Below are positions 34,111-40,330 of a stretch of DNA of 43,465 nt, piece by piece (within the stretch, counting starts at the first letter, position 1; every line of letters starts with the position of its first letter). Below the pieces are notes generated by a model, which was given only the letters and a program-made list of their open reading frames with translations, was not told the DNA's origin and searched no databases. Source of the stretch: UMGS1908 sp045655005 (GTDB lineage: Bacteria > Bacillota > Clostridia > Christensenellales > UBA1242); contig JAZOOJ010000004.1 of assembly GCA_045655005.1 (NCBI GenBank), positions 1-43,465 of the forward strand. Direction: 5' to 3'. The position numbers were made by a program, and so were the translations under genes.

Positions 34111-34137
34111 AAAAAGTGAGCACTTCGCCCACTTTTT
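34111..34137 (-). terminator. Terminator after the 34142-35402 gene pair
   Basis: AAAAAGTG (34111-34118) pairs with CACTTTTT (34130-34137), with GC pairs extending the stem inside. On the minus strand a T run follows. It lies five bases after the stop of the 34142 gene. Confidence 0.75.
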
Positions 34138-34141
34138 ATTA

Positions 34142-34717
34142 CTATTCATTTTCGACATTCCAATAATTGTCAGATGTCAAAGAATATTCAATAGCACCAC
34201 AATTTACAAGATTTTTGTAAATTGTTGCCAACATATCTGAATCCATTTCTTCACATTGCGACAAATAGCTATATAATCTTTGCATAAGTTTTCTTTGTTT
34301 TTTTGTTTTTAAACCTGCGGTCCCCCTTATGTCTTCACCATTTTCACCAAAATACAAATCAAGCAACATACCTATTGTAATTCCACCTTCTCTTGACATT
34401 GGGAAATTGTCGGGTAAGTTTTCAGGTCTAATTTGTAACAATCTATTTGGTATAGAAATCATTGCATGAGAAATAGGATCACTTAAACTTGGTTCAATAT
34501 ATCTTTGTTCAATCATATACTGCAACACATAGTCGTGCAAGAAATCATCATAAGTTGCATTTATTTTACGAGCAATTTCTGATGTATAAAATTCTAAATA
34601 CCTTTCACTAAATTCTATCAATGTTAAATCAAGAACCAGCCCATTTTTATATTTGAAATATTTTGCGCATTCTAAATCTCTAATTTTTATATCTGGTATC
34701 TTATCATAATGTATCAC
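34142..34717 (-). CDS. Conserved-looking protein of unknown function
   Basis: I do not recognise this 191-residue soluble protein. It begins with GTG at 34717, and a GAGAGG ribosome site overlaps the end of the preceding gene, giving tight coupling. It is mixed alpha/beta with a charged helix near 40-70. A basic segment (GLKTKKQRKLMQRLYSYL, about residues 135-152) could contact nucleic acid, though that is only a guess. There is no signal peptide, membrane segment or metal motif. It is the second gene of a two-gene unit and is followed by a terminator. Confidence 0.7.
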   Translation of the reverse strand: MIHYDKIPDIKIRDLECAKYFKYKNGLVLDLTLIEFSERYLEFYTSEIARKINATYDDFLHDYVLQYMIEQRYIEPSLSDPISHAMISIPNRLLQIRPENLPDNFPMSREGGITIGMLLDLYFGENGEDIRGTAGLKTKKQRKLMQRLYSYLSQCEEMDSDMLATIYKNLVNCGAIEYSLTSDNYWNVENE

Positions 34718-34721
34718 TTTC

Positions 34722-35402
34722 TCACCTCTCCAAATTTATCACCGACTTTTCACTTAACTCAATAATAGTTCCTATATCTTGCAATTGTGCATTCCTACCC
34801 AGCGACTGGATCTGCACCCAATTACCATTTAACATTATATAATGGTCATTAAAATCTGCCAATAGTTTATTACAAAAAGAGATGTCCCCTTTAAGCCATT
34901 TTCCATATTGTCCATCATATATGTGTTTTAATAATGCATTTGCCCTACTTCTAAGACTTCCCATATACAATACATTTTGCTCATTATTACAGCTGGTCAG
35001 GTATTTACCATAACCGTCTGCACATGTCTTCACTAATTGACCTAACAACTCTTCTACCAAACTTTGTTTTTCTACAATTCGGACATCCTGCTTTTCTATC
35101 AATCCAAGCCCTATTCTTTGCAACAACTGCTCTGCTCCATTTATAAAGCCTTTTTGCACCGAAGATGCTAAAACTTCAACACAAAGCGTTTGTAAATTAT
35201 ATAAATCAACATCTTGAATTTCATTTCTATCAACAAGACCTAACAAATGATTAATAACTTCCAAACATTCCTTTTCATAATTCCAACGATCTAAGTATTC
35301 ACTTATTGATGCATTTGAATATCTACCAAAACTCGGCATAGTTGTTCTTACAATTTCATAAGCACAACTCTCAATTTTATTTAGTACGGCATCATTAAAC
35401 AT
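34722..35402 (-). CDS. Helical protein of unknown function
   Basis: I do not recognise this 226-residue protein. It appears almost entirely alpha-helical and has six Cys residues, not arranged as a metal site (no CxxC pairs). It has no signal peptide or membrane helix. It heads a two-gene unit with its own promoter, and the next gene starts four bases after its stop, so the two products probably act together. GGGAAG precedes the ATG. Confidence 0.7.
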   Translation of the reverse strand: MFNDAVLNKIESCAYEIVRTTMPSFGRYSNASISEYLDRWNYEKECLEVINHLLGLVDRNEIQDVDLYNLQTLCVEVLASSVQKGFINGAEQLLQRIGLGLIEKQDVRIVEKQSLVEELLGQLVKTCADGYGKYLTSCNNEQNVLYMGSLRSRANALLKHIYDGQYGKWLKGDISFCNKLLADFNDHYIMLNGNWVQIQSLGRNAQLQDIGTIIELSEKSVINLER

Positions 35403-35434
35403 AGAAATCTTCCCTAAGCATAATTTATGAAATT

Positions 35435-35464
35435 ATTATATCATAATTTACACATTGAAGGCAA
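35435..35464 (-). promoter_or_regulatory. Promoter of the 34142-35402 unit
   Basis: On the minus strand, TTGCCT (35464-35459) and TATAAT (35440-35435) have 18-base spacing. Confidence 0.7.
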
Positions 35465-35479
35465 TATAAATTCTACCTA

Positions 35480-36253
35480 TTACATTTCATTATCTATCGC
35501 AATTCCACATTCAAAGGCTAATGGTATAACTTTTCTTTTTTCAGGGACCACTTCACTTCTTGTTAAACTTCGTGGATCATAAGTTTCAGCATCTAAGTTA
35601 TCAGCAGCATAGAAAAATTGTCCAAAATTTACATTCCTATATTCCGCAACCGCAGCCATCGCAGAACATTCCATATCAACAGTAATCGCGCCTTGTTCTT
35701 TGCGTCTTTCAGTTTTTTGTCTTGTTTCTCTATACATCGCATCGGTAGTCCAGGTTTTACCTTTTCTGTAATTAATGTTACAATCTTGCATTATTTTTTC
35801 AATTATCGCAACTATTTTTGAATTAATTTCGATTTCATCATTAGCCTCTAAATAGTGATAGCTTGTACCCTCATCTCTTATCGCAGATGTTGGAATTATA
35901 ATGGAATAGTCTTCAATTGAATTATCTAAACAACCACAGCAACCGACAAGTAATATATTTTCAACTCCGTGTGCAGAAACCTCTTCAAATAGCCCAACAC
36001 ACGCAGGAGCTCCTACTGGGGATTGATACAAAGCCAAAGGAACCCCATCTATAACTAACTTATAAACATAAAAGGTCATAGTTGCATTGCTTAATTCTGC
36101 AATAATTTCTGGGTTATATGTTTCAACAATTTCTTTCATAATAGATTTTGAGAAAAAAGACACTGCCGTCTTTGGAAATCCTTCAATTTTAGAATAAAAT
36201 GTAGACGGATTTATAATAGCATCTTTTTCTTCATCCAACTCTTCTAATAACAT
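35480..36253 (-). CDS. Nucleoside phosphorylase (uridine/purine phosphorylase superfamily)
   Basis: A 257-residue soluble enzyme of the PNP_UDP_1 superfamily, which splits nucleosides with phosphate to base and ribose-1-phosphate. It has LALYQSPVGAPACVGLFEEV, ILLVGCCGCLDNSIEDYSII, AIRDEGTSYHYL and the substrate-binding VDMECSAMAAVAEYR, where Met and Glu bind the ribose. The Gly-rich phosphate loop reads GCCGCL instead of the common GTAGGL. The base preference is not certain, but the layout is closest to uridine phosphorylase-like proteins. AAGGAG precedes the ATG. It follows the P-loop kinase gene by 11 bases, suggesting a small nucleotide-salvage operon. Confidence 0.85.
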   Translation of the reverse strand: MLLEELDEEKDAIINPSTFYSKIEGFPKTAVSFFSKSIMKEIVETYNPEIIAELSNATMTFYVYKLVIDGVPLALYQSPVGAPACVGLFEEVSAHGVENILLVGCCGCLDNSIEDYSIIIPTSAIRDEGTSYHYLEANDEIEINSKIVAIIEKIMQDCNINYRKGKTWTTDAMYRETRQKTERRKEQGAITVDMECSAMAAVAEYRNVNFGQFFYAADNLDAETYDPRSLTRSEVVPEKRKVIPLAFECGIAIDNEM

Positions 36254-36264
36254 AACTTTTCTCC

Positions 36265-36816
36265 TTATAAATTAAATTTTTCTTTAATAATTTTTGCAAC
36301 CTCACTTGCTTCTAAATTTGTGTTGTCGATTTTTATATAATTTTCAAATTTTATTTCGCCTTCATAACTTTCAAGTCTCCACTTATTATCAGCCCTCTCA
36401 ATAAGTTCTCTTGAAAAATTCAAATCACGCTTTGATGGTTTATTTTTAAGTCTGTTTTCTGTAATATTTCTTTCAAGTCTAGCCTCTTTAGAAGCAACTA
36501 ATTCAACACAATAAATATCCGCACCTTGCTCTTGAAATATATTTGTTATGTGGTCAATATAGTTTTTATCTTCCTCACAATCAAAGGCCCATATATATGT
36601 AAAAATCAAACCATAATTATCACTTGCTGCAAAATTTTTGAAAACACTTTCTCTAAAATCATTTACAACATTGTTATTTCTAGTCCCAAATATTTCAACT
36701 ACAGGCTCTATTGACATATGATTATGAAACAACTTTAACCCAGTAATTTTTACAAGTTCTTGTCCCACAGTCATTTTCCCTACTGCACCATTCCCAATTA
36801 TAAGAACAAATTTCAT
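36265..36816 (-). CDS. P-loop kinase-like NTPase
   Basis: A 183-residue protein starting with a Walker A motif, VLIIGNGAVGKMTVGQEL, then LFHNHMSIEP. Later parts have YGLIFTYIWAFDCEEDKNYI and ELVASKEARLERNITENRLK, which resembles the Arg-rich lid of shikimate or adenylate kinase-like enzymes. This AAA-type small kinase family is common as an orphan in Firmicutes, with unknown substrates. GGAGGTGATG precedes the ATG. It is the first gene before the nucleoside phosphorylase, under its own promoter. Confidence 0.75.
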   Translation of the reverse strand: MKFVLIIGNGAVGKMTVGQELVKITGLKLFHNHMSIEPVVEIFGTRNNNVVNDFRESVFKNFAASDNYGLIFTYIWAFDCEEDKNYIDHITNIFQEQGADIYCVELVASKEARLERNITENRLKNKPSKRDLNFSRELIERADNKWRLESYEGEIKFENYIKIDNTNLEASEVAKIIKEKFNL

Positions 36817-36835
36817 TTTACATCACCTCCCTTTT

Positions 36836-36864
36836 ATTATATCTTGAAGACCCATTATTAACAA
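36836..36864 (-). promoter_or_regulatory. Promoter of the kinase-phosphorylase operon
   Basis: On the minus strand, TTGTTA (36864-36859) and TATAAT (36841-36836) have 17-base spacing. It abuts the terminator of the small upstream gene. Confidence 0.75.
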
Positions 36865-36868
36865 ATAA

Positions 36869-36918
36869 AAAACACTATCTTAAAAATTGATTAAATAACA
36901 ATTTTGCGATAGTGTTTT
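36869..36918 (-). terminator. Terminator after the 35-codon gene
   Basis: AAAACACTATC (36869-36879) pairs with GATAGTGTTTT (36908-36918), and AAAATTG/CAATTTT pairs add an inner stem. On the minus strand TTTTTT follows. It stands 40 bases after the small gene's stop. Confidence 0.8.
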
Positions 36919-36958
36919 AAATTTAATATTAAGCAACAAATCTATTTGTCAACCATTA

Positions 36959-37066
36959 CTAAGAGCATAATTTATAAGCTTTTTCACACACGCAAAAATC
37001 ATGTACATTATTTTTGTACATTTTAATAGAATCATTATGTAGATTTATTGCGTTATGAAAAGCCAT
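36959..37066 (-). CDS. Small protein of 35 residues, unassigned
   Basis: A short frame with a full set of signals. A sigma-A promoter lies at 37097-37125, an AAGGAGAG ribosome site at 37083-37076, an ATG at 37066-37064, a TAG at 36961-36959 and a terminator 40 bases on. The product starts MAFHNAINLHNDSIKMYKNN and ends in a short segment with CVC and a later Cys, so three cysteines lie in the last 11 residues. No family is recognised. SD spacing to this ATG is 11 bases; an in-frame ATG at 37075 is only two bases from the SD and so less likely. The transcript could instead be a non-coding RNA. Confidence 0.55.
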   Translation of the reverse strand: MAFHNAINLHNDSIKMYKNNVHDFCVCEKAYKLCS

Positions 37067-37096
37067 ACAAAACATCTCTCCTTCAAGATTGATTCA

Positions 37097-37125
37097 AATA
37101 TATCACACCTTGTTATATATTGCAA
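37097..37125 (-). promoter_or_regulatory. Promoter of the 35-codon gene
   Basis: On the minus strand, TTGCAA (37125-37120) and TATATT (37102-37097) have 17-base spacing. It lies just after the dtd stop. Confidence 0.7.
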
Positions 37126-37148
37126 TAGTTTTTTTAAATTTTCTCAAC

Positions 37149-37592
37149 TCAGTATTCTTGACTGATATTGATTGGGCCATCTAATTGTGTGTATATTTGC
37201 ATATCTTCGGCAAACCTTCCCATTTTCACTTTAACACCATAAACATCTTCAAGTTCTTTTTGTAAAGCTAAATAATATTCATTTGCCTTATTCTTATCAG
37301 CGCTTAGCGAAAAATCCGGCCTTGCCCCACTTACACCTTTCCTATCACATAATGTAAAATTTGAAACGAGCAATACCGAACCATTGATTTGTGAAACATT
37401 ATAATTAAGTTTATCATTTTCATCACTAAACAGCCGAATCGTTGCAATTCTCTTTGCAATTTTTTTCATATTTTCAATAGTGTCATCGTTCATAACACCG
37501 ACAAAGACATTTAATCCAATTCCGATTTCACTGACCACTTCTCCATTAACTTCCAACCTTGACGATTTTACCCTTTGTATTAATATTCGCAT
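37149..37592 (-). CDS. dtd: D-aminoacyl-tRNA deacylase
   Basis: DTD removes D-amino acids (and glycine from tRNA-Ala) attached to tRNA, a proofreading step in translation. The 147-residue protein matches the family along its length. It starts MRILIQRVKSSRLEVNGE. The cross-subunit active-site block reads LLVSNFTLCDRKGVSGARPD in place of the usual SQFTL..D..KG.RP, and the Gly-cisPro region reads QLDGPINI. GAGG precedes the ATG. A 10-base-pair hairpin (37607-37616 with 37628-37637) lies in its leader, just after the previous terminator. Confidence 0.93.
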   Translation of the reverse strand: MRILIQRVKSSRLEVNGEVVSEIGIGLNVFVGVMNDDTIENMKKIAKRIATIRLFSDENDKLNYNVSQINGSVLLVSNFTLCDRKGVSGARPDFSLSADKNKANEYYLALQKELEDVYGVKVKMGRFAEDMQIYTQLDGPINISQEY

Positions 37593-37639
37593 AATTTACC
37601 TCGAAAATCTTTTTATTTGATTTTAACATAAAAAGATAA

Positions 37640-37667
37640 AAATAGGAAGTGTTTTTACTTCCTATTT
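37640..37667 (-). terminator. Terminator after the superoxide reductase operon
   Basis: AAATAGGAAGT (37640-37650) pairs with ACTTCCTATTT (37657-37667) around a 6-base loop, followed on the minus strand by a T-rich tail. Confidence 0.8.
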
Positions 37668-37681
37668 CTCAATTGATTTAT

Positions 37682-37924
37682 TTAGTCTTTTACACTTCGA
37701 ATGTCTTGCAGTTCAAATCTGTATTTTTGTTTAACATCCGGATATTTGATGTGGTCTACTTCACTTGCAAACATTTCATACGGCCTTACATATCTTTTAC
37801 CATCTTCATAAAGACACCTGTACAAAACCATTTCGCCACCTTCAGAGTACGCCACAATGTCTTCAACTAGGTAATAATCACCCTTAAAATGTCTATAAAT
37901 TCTTCCTTTCAAAATTTCTTGCAT
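37682..37924 (-). CDS. DUF1653 family protein
   Basis: An 80-residue protein starting MQEILKGRIYRHFKGDYYLV, with AYSEGGEMVLYRCLYEDGKR and VRPYEMFASEVDH. This pattern (K.G.YRHFKG..Y.V, then YR.LY.DG..WVRP..MF) is typical of DUF1653, a small beta-rich domain of unknown function. AAAGGAG precedes the ATG. It is the last gene of the five-gene operon. Confidence 0.85.
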   Translation of the reverse strand: MQEILKGRIYRHFKGDYYLVEDIVAYSEGGEMVLYRCLYEDGKRYVRPYEMFASEVDHIKYPDVKQKYRFELQDIRSVKD

Positions 37925-37943
37925 AAATATTCTCCTTTTGCGT

Positions 37944-38345
37944 TTATTTTTTTATTATCTGCTTCAACCTCGACAAATTTTTAGATAAACTTATCGTATC
38001 AGCATCAATCTTTACAAGTTCGTTGTCTGATGCAATATAATTATCAATCTCCAATTTGAATCCAAGTTTTCGTATTTCATCTTGAATATAATGCAATTGA
38101 ATGCAATGTGGAGAACGGTCAACACTAGCAAAAATTAATTTTTTCAATTTACCTGTCCTTATCATTCCAAGAACCTTTGTAATCGCCATATTTATATGCG
38201 TTTGCTCTAAGCATAAGTCATATATTTGAATATTCCAGCTTTCGATAATTTTAAATGCTTCTGGTTGCATAGATTTTAAACAACTACCTACAACAATAAT
38301 ACTTTCGCTACAATCATAAATATTTGACTTCATTAAATCTTTCAT
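37944..38345 (-). CDS. Unknown protein encoded beside superoxide reductase
   Basis: I do not recognise this 133-residue soluble protein. It has an alpha/beta look, with strands IIVVGSCLKSM and LKKLIFASVDRS and a central DLCLEQTHINMAITKVLGMI. The SVDRSPHCIQLHYIQDEIRK segment carries a Cys and two His that might bind metal or act in redox chemistry, which is only a suggestion. The ATG at 38345 has GGAG nine bases upstream; a TTG five codons earlier would overlap that SD. It follows the superoxide reductase gene by 43 bases. Confidence 0.7.
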   Translation of the reverse strand: MKDLMKSNIYDCSESIIVVGSCLKSMQPEAFKIIESWNIQIYDLCLEQTHINMAITKVLGMIRTGKLKKLIFASVDRSPHCIQLHYIQDEIRKLGFKLEIDNYIASDNELVKIDADTISLSKNLSRLKQIIKK

Positions 38346-38388
38346 TGGTAAATTCTCCAAAGTTTAAAATAGTTTCGCTACGATTATA

Positions 38389-38760
38389 TTAAGCTTTCCA
38401 AAGACTATGTAAGTTGCAATATGCATAAACAGAAAGCACTACTTCATCTTCTAAAAGAACAAATTTACACTCAGGTTTTGTATTTGGAGCAAGATGCTTG
38501 ATTTGACTTCCTTTATTTGTTTCTATCGCCACCCATTCAATAAAATGCTCAGGTGACATTGGATGTTCTACCGCGCCAACACAAACATCAACCATTCCAT
38601 TCTCTACTTCATAGACAGGAATATGTTTTTCAATAGAGGCCTCTGTAGTTCCTGCGACCAATTTCTCCATTGGTGAACCACAACACATAGTTGGAATATG
38701 TTTTTCTGTTAGCTGTGTCATAACCTTCCCACAAGTTCTACAAACATAAAAATTTTTCAT
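38389..38760 (-). CDS. Superoxide reductase (desulfoferrodoxin, 2Fe type)
   Basis: It reduces superoxide to hydrogen peroxide in the cytoplasm without making oxygen, a hallmark of anaerobes. The N-terminal desulforedoxin centre has YVCRTCGKV and TMCCGSPM, giving the four Cys that bind iron centre I. The C-terminal catalytic centre has EKHIPVYE with the Glu-Lys pair, VEHPMSPEHFIEW and the Cys-His pair in YAYCNLHSLWK, so both centres are complete. Length is 123 residues, as in the family. AAAGGAG precedes the ATG. Electron donors such as rubredoxin are not in the window. Confidence 0.95.
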   Translation of the reverse strand: MKNFYVCRTCGKVMTQLTEKHIPTMCCGSPMEKLVAGTTEASIEKHIPVYEVENGMVDVCVGAVEHPMSPEHFIEWVAIETNKGSQIKHLAPNTKPECKFVLLEDEVVLSVYAYCNLHSLWKA

Positions 38761-38780
38761 ACTAACTTCTCCTTTATTTA

Positions 38781-39044
38781 TTAATTTTTTTTTGATAATT
38801 TCTCAATTCTTTTTAAAATATCTTCATCGGTCACAATTTGTAAAAAATAGTCGCCCTCATTATCTATCACTTCTTGTACAACAATTTCTTTTGCGTTATC
38901 TAATTGCAAAACTGAATCTACCGTTAATTCAAACTTTTTTAAAATGACGTATCCGTTGCCATCAAGTTCAACACAATCTAAAACCCTATAATTTAATTCA
39001 TCTTCAAGCATTACAATATCGCCAACTTTAACTACAAATTCCAT
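38781..39044 (-). CDS. Small acidic protein, DUF1292-like
   Basis: An 87-residue acidic protein. The run VGDIVMLEDELNYRVLDCVE, then YVILKK..., then a late EGDYFLQIVTDEDILKRI follows the order of DUF1292 proteins (strand, cofactor-free beta sheet, C-terminal helix), whose function is unknown. The match is weak and by eye only. GAGG precedes the ATG. It lies between the 266-residue gene and superoxide reductase in the operon. Confidence 0.65.
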   Translation of the reverse strand: MEFVVKVGDIVMLEDELNYRVLDCVELDGNGYVILKKFELTVDSVLQLDNAKEIVVQEVIDNEGDYFLQIVTDEDILKRIEKLSKKN

Positions 39045-39073
39045 TAAATTTTACCTCTCTTATTCTTATTGAT

Positions 39074-39874
39074 TTATTGAATCGATACTTCATCTTTTTT
39101 GTCTTGACTTAATTTTTCTTTTAAGTTTTCAGCATACTCTGTATACCACTTAGAAAATTCTTTTCTACTTAGTGTTTTCTTCTTCTCTAATATTAAATCC
39201 TTATCACTTGCAATAGCGTCTTCTAAGGCTTTTATTTTTTCCATATATGGGCCCAATGCTTCAAGATAGGCTCTTTCCTTTTCGATTCCATCGGCGACAT
39301 TCCCTTTTCTTCCCTTTGCATAGGCAACAACCGCTCTTAAAAGCGACACTAATGACACACCTATTAAAACTTGTTGAAGTCCAGGAATTGCCGCCAAAAC
39401 GCTAGCAAGTATAGGAAATGAATCCAATGCAACGCTTGCGACACCAGTTGCTGTACCAATCAAAATATTCTTTTTATCCCTTTTGTTTGAACCAACTTGA
39501 CCACGCCAAACTCTTCTTCTGTCCCTAACTATATCCGACTCCGCTTCAGACGGAGCGTATTCACCTTCAATAATTCTTTCAGCGTCTTTTTTATAGTTTT
39601 TAAGGTCATCCAAAGAAATTCCCAAGGCGCTTGTGACCATTTTATTTCTTACATTTTCAAACTTCTTGTTCTCAATCTTTTCTTTCAATTCTTCCGTTAT
39701 GGATTTCCTTTTAAAATCATTAGTTATATTTTCAGTTGATTTGGTTTGTGCATTATGGTAATTTACTAAATCCCTAAGGAATTCTTTAATGTTTATTTCA
39801 CCTTGCACTATACTCTCTTGCAACTCAATAGGTATAATACCCACAACTCTTTTCATCTCTACAGCAGAACTCAT
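39074..39874 (-). CDS. Unknown protein with a long hydrophobic Gly/Ala/Val core
   Basis: I do not recognise this 266-residue protein. Residues 1-140 are polar and helical, with many Lys and Glu. A hydrophobic stretch near 148-195 (GTATGVASVALDSFPILASV then LIGVSLVSLLRAVVAYA) could form two membrane helices or a buried core. A long charged helix follows (KALEDAIASDKDLILEKKKT and onwards), probably a coiled coil. AGGAG precedes the ATG. It is the first gene of the superoxide reductase operon and has a good promoter that is divergent from the RNA gene at 40001. Confidence 0.7.
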   Translation of the reverse strand: MSSAVEMKRVVGIIPIELQESIVQGEINIKEFLRDLVNYHNAQTKSTENITNDFKRKSITEELKEKIENKKFENVRNKMVTSALGISLDDLKNYKKDAERIIEGEYAPSEAESDIVRDRRRVWRGQVGSNKRDKKNILIGTATGVASVALDSFPILASVLAAIPGLQQVLIGVSLVSLLRAVVAYAKGRKGNVADGIEKERAYLEALGPYMEKIKALEDAIASDKDLILEKKKTLSRKEFSKWYTEYAENLKEKLSQDKKDEVSIQ

Positions 39875-39903
39875 AACATTTCTCCTAAGTATATTTTTTA
39901 ATT

Positions 39904-39932
39904 ATTATACAATAAAACTTCAAGATTTGCAA
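39904..39932 (-). promoter_or_regulatory. Promoter of the superoxide reductase operon
   Basis: On the minus strand, TTGCAA (39932-39927) and TATAAT (39909-39904) have 17-base spacing, with a leader of about 23 bases. Confidence 0.75.
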
Positions 39933-39965
39933 TAAAATTGAACTTTCTTATCCCTAATTTTACAA

Positions 39966-39994
39966 TTGAAAAATTTATACCGTTATGATATAAT
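39966..39994 (+). promoter_or_regulatory. Sigma-A promoter of the structured RNA
   Basis: TTGAAA (39966-39971) and TATAAT (39989-39994) have 17-base spacing. The expected start is about 40001. This is one of the best promoters in the window. Confidence 0.85.
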
Positions 39995-40034
39995 AAAATT
40001 ATGCCAATAGGCGAAGACATTTTGGAGGTTTCTT

Positions 40035-40073
40035 ATGTTAACCAAAATTTTGAATTTGCCTGTGCTTAGATGA
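40035..40073 (+). CDS. Possible 12-residue leader peptide inside the structured RNA
   Basis: GGAGG (40024-40028) lies six bases before ATG 40035, an ideal ribosome site. The frame encodes MLTKILNLPVLR and ends in TGA at 40071-40073. It overlaps the TTGCCT that may form the long-range stem, so translation could alter folding. It may also be chance. Confidence 0.4.
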   Translation: MLTKILNLPVLR

Positions 40074-40263
40074 AAACAAGGGAACGAAAGGCAGTTTAAT
40101 AGCGGAGCTGAACCGCTAAGTCTCTTGAATTTTTTAAGACTTGTTTAGACGCTAACTAAACAAGACCGCATTAAAACAAGTAAAGAATAGCCATTTGAAA
40201 ATTCGCTGGGAAAGCGCAAAAATCCACTATGTGGTTGCAAGAAATTTCTAGGCAACAATCAGC

Positions 40264-40302
40264 AAACGACCGTCCCTATTAGCGAGGGTCGGTCGTTTTA
40301 TA
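40264..40302 (+). terminator. Terminator of the structured RNA
   Basis: AAACGACCG (40264-40272) pairs with CGGTCGTTT (40290-40298), and CCCT (40274-40277) with AGGG (40285-40288), around a 7-base loop; TTTTAT follows. This GC-rich stem stands out in AT-rich DNA. It may also stop the convergent transcript ending at 40331, though the T tract is weaker on that strand. Confidence 0.88.
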
Positions 40303-40330
40303 TAACAGCTTTTAGATATGTATAAAACTT

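Larger units (their letters stand above)
40001..40303 (+). ncRNA. Stand-alone structured RNA of about 300 nt, family unassigned
   Basis: An independent plus-strand transcript between two minus-strand genes, with a consensus promoter and a strong terminator. Stems seen by eye: TAGCGG/CCGCTA (40100-40105 with 40113-40118) with a 7-base loop; CTTGTTTAG/CTAAACAAG (40140-40148 with 40156-40164), also with a 7-base loop; CCAC/GTGG near 40224-40234; and a possible long-range TTGCCT/AGGCAA (40056-40061 with 40250-40255). Two other AAACAAG copies (near 40074 and 40174) could compete for CTTGTTT, allowing alternative folds. It contains a 12-codon ORF with a strong SD. I could not match it to 6S, SRP, tmRNA, RNase P or a known riboswitch. 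Confidence 0.7.

Noticed and set aside
37607..37637. 10-base-pair hairpin in the dtd leader
   Set aside because: It is entirely A/T apart from one pair and sits in the T-rich tail of the preceding terminator, so it is weak evidence for regulation.
40001..40303. Assignment of the RNA as tmRNA, RNase P, SRP or 6S RNA
   Set aside because: There is no tRNA-like end or Ala-rich tag for tmRNA, no P4 signature for RNase P, no GGAAGGA-type SRP apical motif, and no long single duplex with a central bubble for 6S.
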